Assembly: GCA_016710585.1 (NCBI GenBank)
Contig: JADJVN010000003.1
Location: 124,001-188,000, forward strand
DNA: 64,000 nucleotides
DNA from: Saprospiraceae bacterium
GTDB taxonomy: Bacteria; Bacteroidota; Bacteroidia; Chitinophagales; Saprospiraceae
Direction of reading: 5' to 3'
A program made the translations under genes and the position numbers. Numbering within the stretch: position 1 is the first letter of the stretch; each line of letters starts with the position of its first letter. The notes beneath the pieces are model-generated. The model did no database searches and was not told the origin of the DNA. It saw nothing but the letters and a program-made list of their open reading frames with translations. This document shows positions 56,521 to 64,000 of this stretch, in pieces.

Positions 56521-58182
56521 ATGGGATGTAGAATTTATTATAAAAAACGTAGAAATCTCAATGAAAAATTTAATTTATTCATTTTTATTTTATTGGCTTT
56601 TACAGTTAAAATTTGTGCACAGCGCAATACAATCTTAATCATAGCTGATGATCTGAGTCCAGATTATTTTGGATTTTATCCCAATCATGGAGACACGGTT
56701 GATGTACCCAATCTAAGAAAATTAAAAGAAAACGGTATCTTATTTACAAAGCTATCTAGCAATCCTGTATGTTCCTCTACTAGAGCTGGTATATTGACTG
56801 GAAGGTATAGTTTTAGAACAGGAGTAGGAGGAATCGTAGGAGGAGTCGGTGGAAGCAATCAAATTGATACGGCTGAAATATCGATACCCAAACTTTTGAA
56901 AAAACATAATCCTGATATCGCAAAAGCAAATATAGGAAAATGGCATTTGAAACAGCCAATGCCTGCTGTAAACCTGACCAGTCCACTTGCACTAGGATAT
57001 GACTGGAGTGAAGGACCATTTATTGGCCAATTGCCAAGTTTTACCAATTGGCAAAAATATACAAATGGTGTATTGAGTAATGTGACGACATATGCTACAA
57101 CAGAGAATGTAAACAATACGATTACTTGGCTTAAAGCACAAAATAAAGCAAAGCCCTTTTTTATATGGTTGGCATTCAATGCGCCACACGATCCTCTCCA
57201 TTTGCCACCAGCGGATCTTCATAAATTTACAAATTTAACAGGTACAGCAACAGATATTCGAGATAAACCGAAAGAATACTTCAAAGCAATGATTCAAGCA
57301 ATGGATCGCGAAATGGGTCGACTGTTTGACAGCTTGAAAGTGATGAATAAATTGGATAGCACTGATATAATTTTTATTGGTGATAATGGAAATTCGACGC
57401 GCACAGCGCAGATTGCAGATCAGAACAAGGCTAAAGGAACAGTGTACGAATATGGGGTTAATGTGCCAATGATTATATCAGGACCGACTGTAGTGAACAA
57501 AGGAAGAATAAGCGATGCTTTGGTGAATACAGCAGATTTATTTGCTACAATTGTAGAAAATTTTGGCTATACAAATTGGCAATCTCAAATACCATCCAAT
57601 AAGCCTGTCGATAGCAAAAGCTTGTTGCCAATAATAAAAAATCAAAGCGACAGTATTCGCCCTTGGGCATTTAGCGAGATCTTTAAGCTTACCACAGATA
57701 GTGCAGATGGAAAATCAATTCGCGATTTACAATACAAATTGATTCGATTTGACTATGGTGTTGAGGAGTTTTATGATCTTATGGTAGATCCATTAGAAAA
57801 CAAAAATTTGCTATCTGGAAAATTGAATGCGATAGAAGTCGATCGCTACAATTACTTGTGCAATGAAATGTCAAAATTGGTAGGAAGCTTTACTTGCAAA
57901 AAGTTAGTTCAAGTAAAAAATTCAATTCCTACCGATATTAATATTTTTGAACTAGTACCCAACCCATCAAATTCAAATGTTACAATAAATTTTTCAAGAG
58001 AGTCGGGAGAAAAATATTCTCTTAAAATATACGATAACCTAGGTCGAATAATAGACCATCAAATTCATTTGTCATTAGGGAAGGGTATTGTTATTGATAT
58101 TTCGCAGTACGACAAAGGAATTTACTTAATTAATGTATCAGATGGAAAAATCACTCAAACAAAAAAATTAGTCAAACATTAG
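56521..58182 (+). CDS. Sulfatase-family protein with T9SS type A sorting domain, non-canonical FGE motif
   Basis: A 553-residue arylsulfatase-like alkaline-phosphatase-superfamily protein. The signal peptide ends 'VKICAQ'. The metal ligands start with 'LIIADDLSPDYFG' (two Asp), and later come 'IGKWHLKQP' and 'IFIGDNGNS' (D, N). The nucleophile motif is C84-S-S-T-R88 in 'NPVCSSTRAGILTGR', where family members normally have C-x-P-x-R; the Pro is replaced by Ser (codon TCT instead of CCT). The last ~75 residues ('ELVPNPSNSNVTINF', 'KGIYLINVSDGKITQTKKL') are a T9SS sorting domain. If formylglycine cannot be made, sulfatase activity would be poor. Confidence 0.86.
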   Translation: MGCRIYYKKRRNLNEKFNLFIFILLAFTVKICAQRNTILIIADDLSPDYFGFYPNHGDTVDVPNLRKLKENGILFTKLSSNPVCSSTRAGILTGRYSFRTGVGGIVGGVGGSNQIDTAEISIPKLLKKHNPDIAKANIGKWHLKQPMPAVNLTSPLALGYDWSEGPFIGQLPSFTNWQKYTNGVLSNVTTYATTENVNNTITWLKAQNKAKPFFIWLAFNAPHDPLHLPPADLHKFTNLTGTATDIRDKPKEYFKAMIQAMDREMGRLFDSLKVMNKLDSTDIIFIGDNGNSTRTAQIADQNKAKGTVYEYGVNVPMIISGPTVVNKGRISDALVNTADLFATIVENFGYTNWQSQIPSNKPVDSKSLLPIIKNQSDSIRPWAFSEIFKLTTDSADGKSIRDLQYKLIRFDYGVEEFYDLMVDPLENKNLLSGKLNAIEVDRYNYLCNEMSKLVGSFTCKKLVQVKNSIPTDINIFELVPNPSNSNVTINFSRESGEKYSLKIYDNLGRIIDHQIHLSLGKGIVIDISQYDKGIYLINVSDGKITQTKKLVKH

Positions 58183-58508
58183 AGTTTAAGAGGAAACGAT
58201 TTTTAGATTAATCACTGCTATTTTGCTAATAAATTTACAAATAGGATATCAATTCCAGAGCTAGGATCTTTTTCAAGCAAAATTTGATTTCATTTGGATC
58301 AAATTTGAACTGTGCCTTTTCGATTGAGTTTTACCAATAACTGTCTAAAACTGCAATTATAAATACCTATATTTGCACTTAAGGATCTAACTGCAAATAT
58401 AAAAAATCATAATTGCACTTATGCAAATAAGAGGTATTAAGGTTTATATTGAAAAATACTACTGTACCACCATTTTTTTCTAGCCCTATTAGCCAGATCG
58501 TCCACATT
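58183..58508. other. Convergent intergenic region with structured repeats
   Basis: These 326 bp between two converging genes contain no gene. They hold the repeated, hairpin-forming motifs at 58362-58438 and a perfect plus-strand -7 box TATATTTG (58368-58375) inside them. It is odd to find a promoter-like box here because no gene follows on the plus strand. Confidence 0.4.
58362..58438. repeat. Overlapping hairpins with repeated TTGCACTTA and TGCAAATA
   Basis: Left arm AATACCT..TATTTGCA (58362-58377) pairs with TGCAAATA..AGGTATT (58422-58438) with a small internal loop. Alternatively it pairs with TGCAAATAT (58392-58400) as a 9-bp stem. TTGCACTTA occurs twice, 40 bp apart (58373, 58413). The mutually exclusive pairings resemble a small regulatory RNA or a palindromic element; no family is recognised. 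Confidence 0.4.
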
Positions 58509-59282
58509 TTAATATTCAATAAAATGTTCATTTCGAAATTGATCTTCAAAAAACACTTCGTAAATAATCTTAGTAAGTAGTAGATTAATTTTATTTATAT
58601 CTTCTATATTAGATATTCTTAAAGAATATTGGAGTCTATTTGAATTCACTTGAATGAATCCAATTTTTTGAAGATGGTCGATTTGACTTTTCCATAAATG
58701 ATGATTTTTTAGCAGAAATCTGATATTAGGGAACATTATATTTACCTGATTCTTTTTATAAAAGAAATGTAGATAAAAATTGATTGAACGATTTAAAATT
58801 AATTTGAATGTAGTAATTCTTTTTTCGATCAAGTCGCGAAGTATATAAGTCAATATAGGATTTTCTGTATGAAGTGTGCTTTCAGTTGGCTGTTTGTTTA
58901 GTTGATCAAGCTTTGTTTTTAAATCATTGAGTTTTAATGATAGATCATTTTCCAAATGACTTAGCCAATTTTTCTTGATTGTTTCAGAAACCTTTAGTTT
59001 TAATATATAATCATTAGCTGTTCCTTCATTTTTAAACTCTTTTATTCTAGTTTCATATTTTGAAATTTGTCTTTGTATAGATCCTTTATTTGGGTAAAGT
59101 GGATCCTTTATTTTATATAGCCTGTCAAGAATTCTACTAGTTTTGAATAGGGCTTGTTGATAATAATGAGCTGTGAGATAATATGGACCTTCTACATCAT
59201 CAAGACATTCTTTTATCATTAATTGCAATTGGGATTTTTCTTGTTCGTAACAAGCTATGCAGAGTTCAAGATTATTCTCCAT
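58509..59282 (-). CDS. Helical/coiled-coil protein of unknown function
   Basis: A 257-residue soluble protein, rich in Lys, Leu, Ile and Asn, predicted by eye to be mostly helical. A coiled-coil-like centre (~70-135, 'ISKYETRIKEFKNEG', 'LKLNDLKTKLDQLNKQ') is followed by a C-terminal part (~185-257) with 'HLWKSQIDHLQKIGFIQVN', resembling a winged-helix turn. It has no signal peptide or TM. A RteC-like regulator was considered but not supported. It lies alone between two converging/diverging regions. Confidence 0.55.
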   Translation of the reverse strand: MENNLELCIACYEQEKSQLQLMIKECLDDVEGPYYLTAHYYQQALFKTSRILDRLYKIKDPLYPNKGSIQRQISKYETRIKEFKNEGTANDYILKLKVSETIKKNWLSHLENDLSLKLNDLKTKLDQLNKQPTESTLHTENPILTYILRDLIEKRITTFKLILNRSINFYLHFFYKKNQVNIMFPNIRFLLKNHHLWKSQIDHLQKIGFIQVNSNRLQYSLRISNIEDINKINLLLTKIIYEVFFEDQFRNEHFIEY

Positions 59283-59381
59283 TGATACAAATTTTATCGT
59301 CTATTAAAGAATTAGATAAATTGATATTTTGTTTCGATAAATAAAAGTTTTTGTATACAATATTCTCAATTATTATATCCT

Positions 59382-59420
59382 AAAAAAACAAACCTCCCTG
59401 AAATTATTCAAGGAGGTTTG
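59382..59420 (-). terminator. Intrinsic terminator of the giant HYR/T9SS gene
   Basis: On the minus strand CAAACCTCC (59420 to 59412) and GGAGGTTTG (59397 to 59389) form a 9-bp stem extended inward by TTGAA/TTCAG-type pairing, followed by seven T (59388-59382). It lies ~33 bp after the stop of the gene at 59453. Confidence 0.88.
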
Positions 59421-59452
59421 ATATATCCACGGGGGGAAGGATTATGTTAATC

Positions 59453-62400
59453 TTAATCGAGAAGAATCATGCGTTTTGTGTCGGTATGATTTTCTGAATC
59501 CAATTGATAAAAATAAACACCACTTGATGGGAATTTAGATTTATTGATATGAATTGAGTTGATCCCTTTGACACCGTTCATTTCTTTTATGAAAATCACT
59601 TTTCCTGCAATGTCATAAACTGACAGTGTGATAGGCATTTGATTTTGCAAATAGAAATCTATTTGTGTTTCTTCTTTGAATGGATTTGGATTATTTTGAT
59701 ATAAAACAAACTTATCAGATGTTGCAGTCTCTTTTGATCTAGTAGACAAGGTGATATCCATTGCTTTTAGATCATCATGATATGCTTCTGAAGCAGTGAT
59801 ATCAGAATTAATATTGAATACTGATTCCACATTGCTGCTTTGCTTAACTTTGAATTGTAGACTTGCCAATATTTTATTTCTATCAAAACTCAAAGCTTGA
59901 TCTGCATTCCAGCTCACAGAGATTTTACCTCTATTAACTTGTTGTAGTCCAAGATTGGATTCATCTAGATGGATTGCAGCAGAATTTATTCCAGTGAATT
60001 CTAATACTTCAGGATCAAAGCTTAATGTGAATTGCATTCCAGTGATTGATTCAAAATTATCAGAGAATAAATTCATCGTGTAATGATCACCAGCTACTAA
60101 CTCTGATTTATCTATAGTTAAATTTAATTTTTCATTTGATCTTGTCTCTAGACTCGTACCAAAATCCAAACTTGCTGATCTGTTGATATCACCCATCTTA
60201 ATCCCTACAAAATTAGAATACATAGCCTCCTCTTCTGTTTTCACTACTTTCTCAGTAGGATAGTTATATGGATAGGTTGGATCAGTAAAGTGAAAGTCAG
60301 TAGGAATATAAATCCAAGAGAAAGATTTGGCAAATTTATCCGATGTGCCCAATATCAATTTTCTCATATCTGCAAGATCGGCAGCTGTGATACTTCCTGT
60401 TTTATTCACATCAGCAGCAATCAATAAATAAGATTCTGTAATTTTCTCAAGACCTAGTATGTGTTTTTGTATCTTAACTATATCTGCAGTAGTTATACCA
60501 TTGAGGTAATCTTCTTTTGATACTGGTTTCACAATAAAGTCATCGTTGACTTTAAGGTTTTGGAAAGTATAAGATCCACTGCTTGAAGTTTTGTTGCTCA
60601 ATAAAAGCGCTCCTTGATTATACAAATCCACATCAACATTTTTGATTGGCTTATTATCACTTGTTTTAATCAAACCAGAGATATTGCTTTTTGTAAATGT
60701 AGTTGGATCTGGACACAATCCATTGTCCTGAATTATGATCGTAGTTTTACAAAAATCTCTGTTTCCTTCTTCGTCTTCAACCCACATTTCTACATCAAGG
60801 AAGTATTGATCTTTGATACGATTTTTTACAAAATCTTCACAACACACACGAATGCTTTTCTTTGAAGTATCTCCATTGAAATAGTATTTCAAATTATTTA
60901 CATCGGTACAGTTGTCATAACTACCTAAATTCAAGTCTTTAGCCCAAATGTCTACACAACCAGAAGCAGGCATCGGTACTGTGATAAGCCCAGTAAGACA
61001 ATATGGTGTTGGAGCTTTACAATCTTTTACAGTAATTACTGTATCACATTTTGTAATGTTTCCACAACCATCTTCTACATAGAATTGGAATCTATGTTTA
61101 CCTATAGGATAAGTACCTGTTGCATCAAATCCTTTTGTTTCATCATCTGCAAATGGATTGTTTCTAAATGCTGGTAATTCACCTCTAGCATGGGCTAGTT
61201 TTGTGTTTGCTCCTACTCTATATTCAAACACGCCATCATTGAATAAGTCTAATTTATATTCATAGAATAACCAGTTTTCTGGTGTACATGAGTCTGCACC
61301 TAAAGCTGTGATTTCAACATGACTCATACATCGAGCTGTAACTGGATTTCTTACAGCAGGTGAGCATGGACCAGTAATACATGTTACAGTAGGACTAACT
61401 TCATCTCTTACTTTGATGATTTGAGTATAGCTCCATCTTCCTGTGTTTGGAGATCTGATTGGATCATAATTACACCAATCAATTACAGTCCATTTTCTTA
61501 AAATTTTGTAACATGCATCTGCTTCAATATTGAATATTTCATCTTCATAATTGATTGCTAATAAAGCGCAGTGATCATCAGCTCCTGGCACAACTTTTGG
61601 TCGGCCCAAAGCAGGATTGTCTGGACTTGTATTGGCACCACAACCAGTTAAAGTACTAGCTTGATCACAATTTGGCCAGATGATATCATCGTCAGGATCG
61701 CATTTTACAGCTGAAATATAAAATGGATCACAATCTACAACCCAAATCGTTTGAGTGGCTCTAACAAATGCACCACCAGCACCTCTTGCAATAAAGTGAC
61801 GCAATATTTTACCTACACCACAAGCCCTCATGTCTTCAACATTCACCAATGGATCTAAGCCGCATGGAGATAAAATATATCCATCGGTTCCCCATAATAA
61901 ATCATATTTATTATCAGGATGCGATACATTATACAAATTATTATAAAAATTACAAGCTTTATTTGATGCTGGCTGTTGTGTAGGTGGAAGTCCACTCACA
62001 TAACCAGGATATCCAGATATTGGATGTGCTACACAGTAATTTTCACATACAATATCATTGGTTCTTACATTAGATCTCCAAGCAATATCATTTACTATTT
62101 TACCAAAGGTAGAATCTTTTGGATTGGATAGATTATTAATATCAAACCAAAACATACAGCTCACGACTACATCTGGTGGCGCTACTATTGTAGGTATTGA
62201 TTTGTCTTGAACTTCCACTTCTACCATGCAGTCACTAAACTTTCCCCATAAAAATCCACCGGGCAACATCATCGCAGGAGGAATCGGACCAGATCCAGGA
62301 TTTGTATCAAATACTCTGAATACCACTCTTGTCGTAGTGCCTACATCTGCACAACAGAATTTTACAAAGTCATCAAAGTAAACTTGATCACCACTTCTTG

Positions 62401-64000
62401 TAGCATCATCATCACCATTTGCACCATTGCATATTGAAGAACTTGCAGTATTACTACCACTCAATGTTCCATTTAATTCATCCATTCTGATCACTTTAAA
62501 ATATAAGTGACTAGCACAATTGTCATGTGATCCATCATTGAATGATTCAGCAAAAATTTTCGCTGTATTTTCTCCAGGGCTCAAGTTTCCAGTGATGCTT
62601 ACAACAGTGCGCTTTTCACAAACTGCATTTGGTGCTACATCATCTTGTACATCTATTATAATTTTTTTCTCAGAAACATTTCCACAACAGTCCTCTGCAA
62701 CAATCCACACTTCTTGCCATCCAAGAGGTAAGTAAGTAGCGATATATCCATCGATTTGATTTCCTAATAAAGTACCATAGGAAAGTCTAATTGAATAACT
62801 AATCGTTCTAGAGCAATCATCTTTGATCCAAGGCGCTGGAACAGCCCATTTTCCATTACATTGCCATATATCTGTGCCGACTACTATTGAATCTGGATAT
62901 AGGATTTGTGGTCCTAATGTATCCATCACTTTTATTATTTGACTGTATTCGCGAACATTGCTTGTACACCAATCTACCATGGTCCATGTTCTCAATAATT
63001 TATAGCAACCGACATCACCTGCATCACAATTATCTTTTGCTAGATTAATTTTGATATCTGAAAAAGTTGATGCAATATTGGTACAGGCATCATTACCTGG
63101 TCTGCCAGTTCCTTCCCACATAATATAGGTATTATTATCCCAACAATTTAAATGTTCAGGATAAAATATCGGATCTGGACTAGGATTGCCTGAGTATTTT
63201 CCAGAGCTAATAGAATTCCATCCCAATACTTTTGGTCTTCTATTCCCTGATAAAAGATAATATGCAGAATCCAATAGATATCCATCTACACAGATTGGAC
63301 TCGCTACAAGATGTGCACTAATGTCTTTGTTTGCATCAAACTTATCATTACACAACAACATCGGTTTATTTCCAACCAAGCCATCATAATGCGGCGGAAT
63401 AGATACTGCAATTAAATCAGAAAGTCTAACTGTGATAATTTGAATACATTCTCCTTTATTGTTTGAATTGTCAATAGCAACCCAATGTCTTAATATTCTT
63501 TTTTCATATCCAAGGACACATGAACCTTTTTCAATGACATCATAATAGCTTAAAGTTGCAGTACCGCAATTTTCAATAACCAATGGCGTCCCTAAAACAT
63601 CCGGTGATATACTTTGAAAACAATAAGGAGATGCTGGTTCAGGACATATAAGTAAAGGAGCTTGTTTATCTTCAACTCGAACTTTGCTCCAACATCTATT
63701 CCCTGATAATGGATCTATGATCAAAACTTTATAAGTTCCACCTATTCTATTGATTCCCAATTGTGGCCATGGAGCAGGATGATCGTCTATAACAGCGCCA
63801 GTATTCCAATCTGAAACAATGATCTGATAATTTGGTACTCCGCAAGGAAATTCTTCACCTTCTAGAACCATACTAGGCTCGATAGTAGCGAGACAAGATT
63901 CATCCAAACTCACTTGAATATCATCATCACAAACCATTGCTCCCATATGAGGAACATTGAGATTAATCCCAAATTCTCCTACTGCAAATCCACCAGCTTC
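59453..64000 (-). CDS. Giant surface protein: HYR-like repeats, dockerin-like, cohesin-like and T9SS domains (partial, runs off right edge)
   Basis: The frame is open to the right edge, so 1515 C-terminal residues are visible. Most of it consists of Cys-rich HYR/Ig-like repeats with a recurring 'V-x-D-x-x-x-P' start ('VEDKQAPLLICP', 'VQDDVAPNAVCEK', 'VQDKSIPTIVAPP', 'VRDEVSPTVTC', 'VKDCKAPTPYCL'). A CarboxypepD-regulatory-like module follows (~1110), then a dockerin type I-like pair ('NGITTADIVKIQKHILGLE' and 'DVNKTGSITAADLADMRKL', ~1165-1215), a cohesin-like beta-domain (~1290-1410, 'MQFTLSFDPEVLEFTGI') and a T9SS type A end ('YQNNPNPFKEETQIDFYL'). It should be exported and anchored on the cell surface. 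A strong terminator follows at 59382-59420. Confidence 0.88.
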   Translation of the reverse strand, partial: EAGGFAVGEFGINLNVPHMGAMVCDDDIQVSLDESCLATIEPSMVLEGEEFPCGVPNYQIIVSDWNTGAVIDDHPAPWPQLGINRIGGTYKVLIIDPLSGNRCWSKVRVEDKQAPLLICPEPASPYCFQSISPDVLGTPLVIENCGTATLSYYDVIEKGSCVLGYEKRILRHWVAIDNSNNKGECIQIITVRLSDLIAVSIPPHYDGLVGNKPMLLCNDKFDANKDISAHLVASPICVDGYLLDSAYYLLSGNRRPKVLGWNSISSGKYSGNPSPDPIFYPEHLNCWDNNTYIMWEGTGRPGNDACTNIASTFSDIKINLAKDNCDAGDVGCYKLLRTWTMVDWCTSNVREYSQIIKVMDTLGPQILYPDSIVVGTDIWQCNGKWAVPAPWIKDDCSRTISYSIRLSYGTLLGNQIDGYIATYLPLGWQEVWIVAEDCCGNVSEKKIIIDVQDDVAPNAVCEKRTVVSITGNLSPGENTAKIFAESFNDGSHDNCASHLYFKVIRMDELNGTLSGSNTASSSICNGANGDDDATRSGDQVYFDDFVKFCCADVGTTTRVVFRVFDTNPGSGPIPPAMMLPGGFLWGKFSDCMVEVEVQDKSIPTIVAPPDVVVSCMFWFDINNLSNPKDSTFGKIVNDIAWRSNVRTNDIVCENYCVAHPISGYPGYVSGLPPTQQPASNKACNFYNNLYNVSHPDNKYDLLWGTDGYILSPCGLDPLVNVEDMRACGVGKILRHFIARGAGGAFVRATQTIWVVDCDPFYISAVKCDPDDDIIWPNCDQASTLTGCGANTSPDNPALGRPKVVPGADDHCALLAINYEDEIFNIEADACYKILRKWTVIDWCNYDPIRSPNTGRWSYTQIIKVRDEVSPTVTCITGPCSPAVRNPVTARCMSHVEITALGADSCTPENWLFYEYKLDLFNDGVFEYRVGANTKLAHARGELPAFRNNPFADDETKGFDATGTYPIGKHRFQFYVEDGCGNITKCDTVITVKDCKAPTPYCLTGLITVPMPASGCVDIWAKDLNLGSYDNCTDVNNLKYYFNGDTSKKSIRVCCEDFVKNRIKDQYFLDVEMWVEDEEGNRDFCKTTIIIQDNGLCPDPTTFTKSNISGLIKTSDNKPIKNVDVDLYNQGALLLSNKTSSSGSYTFQNLKVNDDFIVKPVSKEDYLNGITTADIVKIQKHILGLEKITESYLLIAADVNKTGSITAADLADMRKLILGTSDKFAKSFSWIYIPTDFHFTDPTYPYNYPTEKVVKTEEEAMYSNFVGIKMGDINRSASLDFGTSLETRSNEKLNLTIDKSELVAGDHYTMNLFSDNFESITGMQFTLSFDPEVLEFTGINSAAIHLDESNLGLQQVNRGKISVSWNADQALSFDRNKILASLQFKVKQSSNVESVFNINSDITASEAYHDDLKAMDITLSTRSKETATSDKFVLYQNNPNPFKEETQIDFYLQNQMPITLSVYDIAGKVIFIKEMNGVKGINSIHINKSKFPSSGVYFYQLDSENHTDTKRMILLD

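Noticed and set aside
58509..59282. RteC-type conjugative-transposon regulator
   Set aside because: Size and helical nature are compatible, but no convincing RteC motif is visible and no conjugation genes are nearby.
1..64000. tRNA or rRNA genes
   Set aside because: No T-loop-like GGTTCRAnYCC with matching arms nor rRNA-like conserved stretch was recognised on either strand; a tRNAscan-type run would be decisive.

Overview
The window looks like a chromosomal segment of an uncultured-type Bacteroidota member, most likely close to Saprospiria/Saprospiraceae (inference). The evidence is AT-rich DNA, several proteins with type IX secretion (T9SS) C-terminal sorting domains (type A at 10819, 54206, 56521 and 59453; the gliding-associated type B at 40112), large HYR-like cell-surface proteins, TonB, a GH3-family protein, futalosine-pathway MqnC, and promoters that fit the Bacteroidota consensus TTTG-N19-21-TAnnTTTG (clear cases before HU, the GH3 gene and the ferredoxin oxidoreductase operon).

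Layout. 1-6.1 kb: end of an FtsX/MacB-like permease, a fatty acid desaturase, and a peptide-type ABC importer (binding lipoprotein plus two permeases, no ATPase gene alongside). 6.1-14.7 kb: HU, a frameshifted haem-binding protein, serC with an overlapping YgjP-type metallopeptidase, secreted proteins of unknown function, a small broken lipoprotein, and a DoxX-like/ECF sigma pair. 14.7-19.5 kb: a compact seven-gene operon for nitric-oxide / Fe-S-damage response (DUF2249-Ric, hemerythrin, cupin, DUF1858-DUF2249 protein, NnrS/haem-copper-like membrane protein, DUF59, Rrf2 regulator), with an inverted repeat at its promoter. 19.6-31.8 kb: housekeeping genes (TonB, MtgA, GH3, RuvB, isocitrate dehydrogenase, MqnC, and rimP-nusA-infB with a terminator-like hairpin in its leader).

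31.8-40 kb is a decaying defence island: an Eco57I-like N6-adenine methyltransferase broken by frameshifts, an intact 1102-residue PLD-nuclease/SNF2-helicase fusion, and a DUF1016 (YhcG-like) nuclease pseudogene carrying a G/C-tract insertion. 40-43.7 kb is a T9SS type B surface protein. 44-45.7 kb is a Crp/Fnr-arsM-CC-motif membrane protein arsenic cluster with a palindromic candidate operator. 45.8-51.1 kb is a three-gene NAD(P)H/2-oxoacid:ferredoxin oxidoreductase operon. It is interrupted by a 587-bp element with 14-bp perfect terminal inverted repeats carrying a broken four-helix-bundle (S23-type) gene. 51.1-54.1 kb is a mobile-element graveyard: a REP-associated tyrosine transposase (RAYT), a fragment of a second copy, an IS1634-like relic, and a Flavo-1-like structured RNA candidate. 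54.2-58.2 kb holds a multiply frameshifted multicopper oxidase, a redoxin and a sulfatase whose FGE motif has lost its proline. 58.5-64 kb has an unknown coiled-coil-like protein and a giant HYR/dockerin/cohesin-like/T9SS protein that runs off the right edge.

No tRNA, rRNA or CRISPR array was recognised. Disrupted genes are concentrated in accessory loci, while long core genes are intact. This favours real gene decay, although single-base assembly errors cannot be excluded from sequence alone. All family assignments were made by reading motifs; no database search was run.
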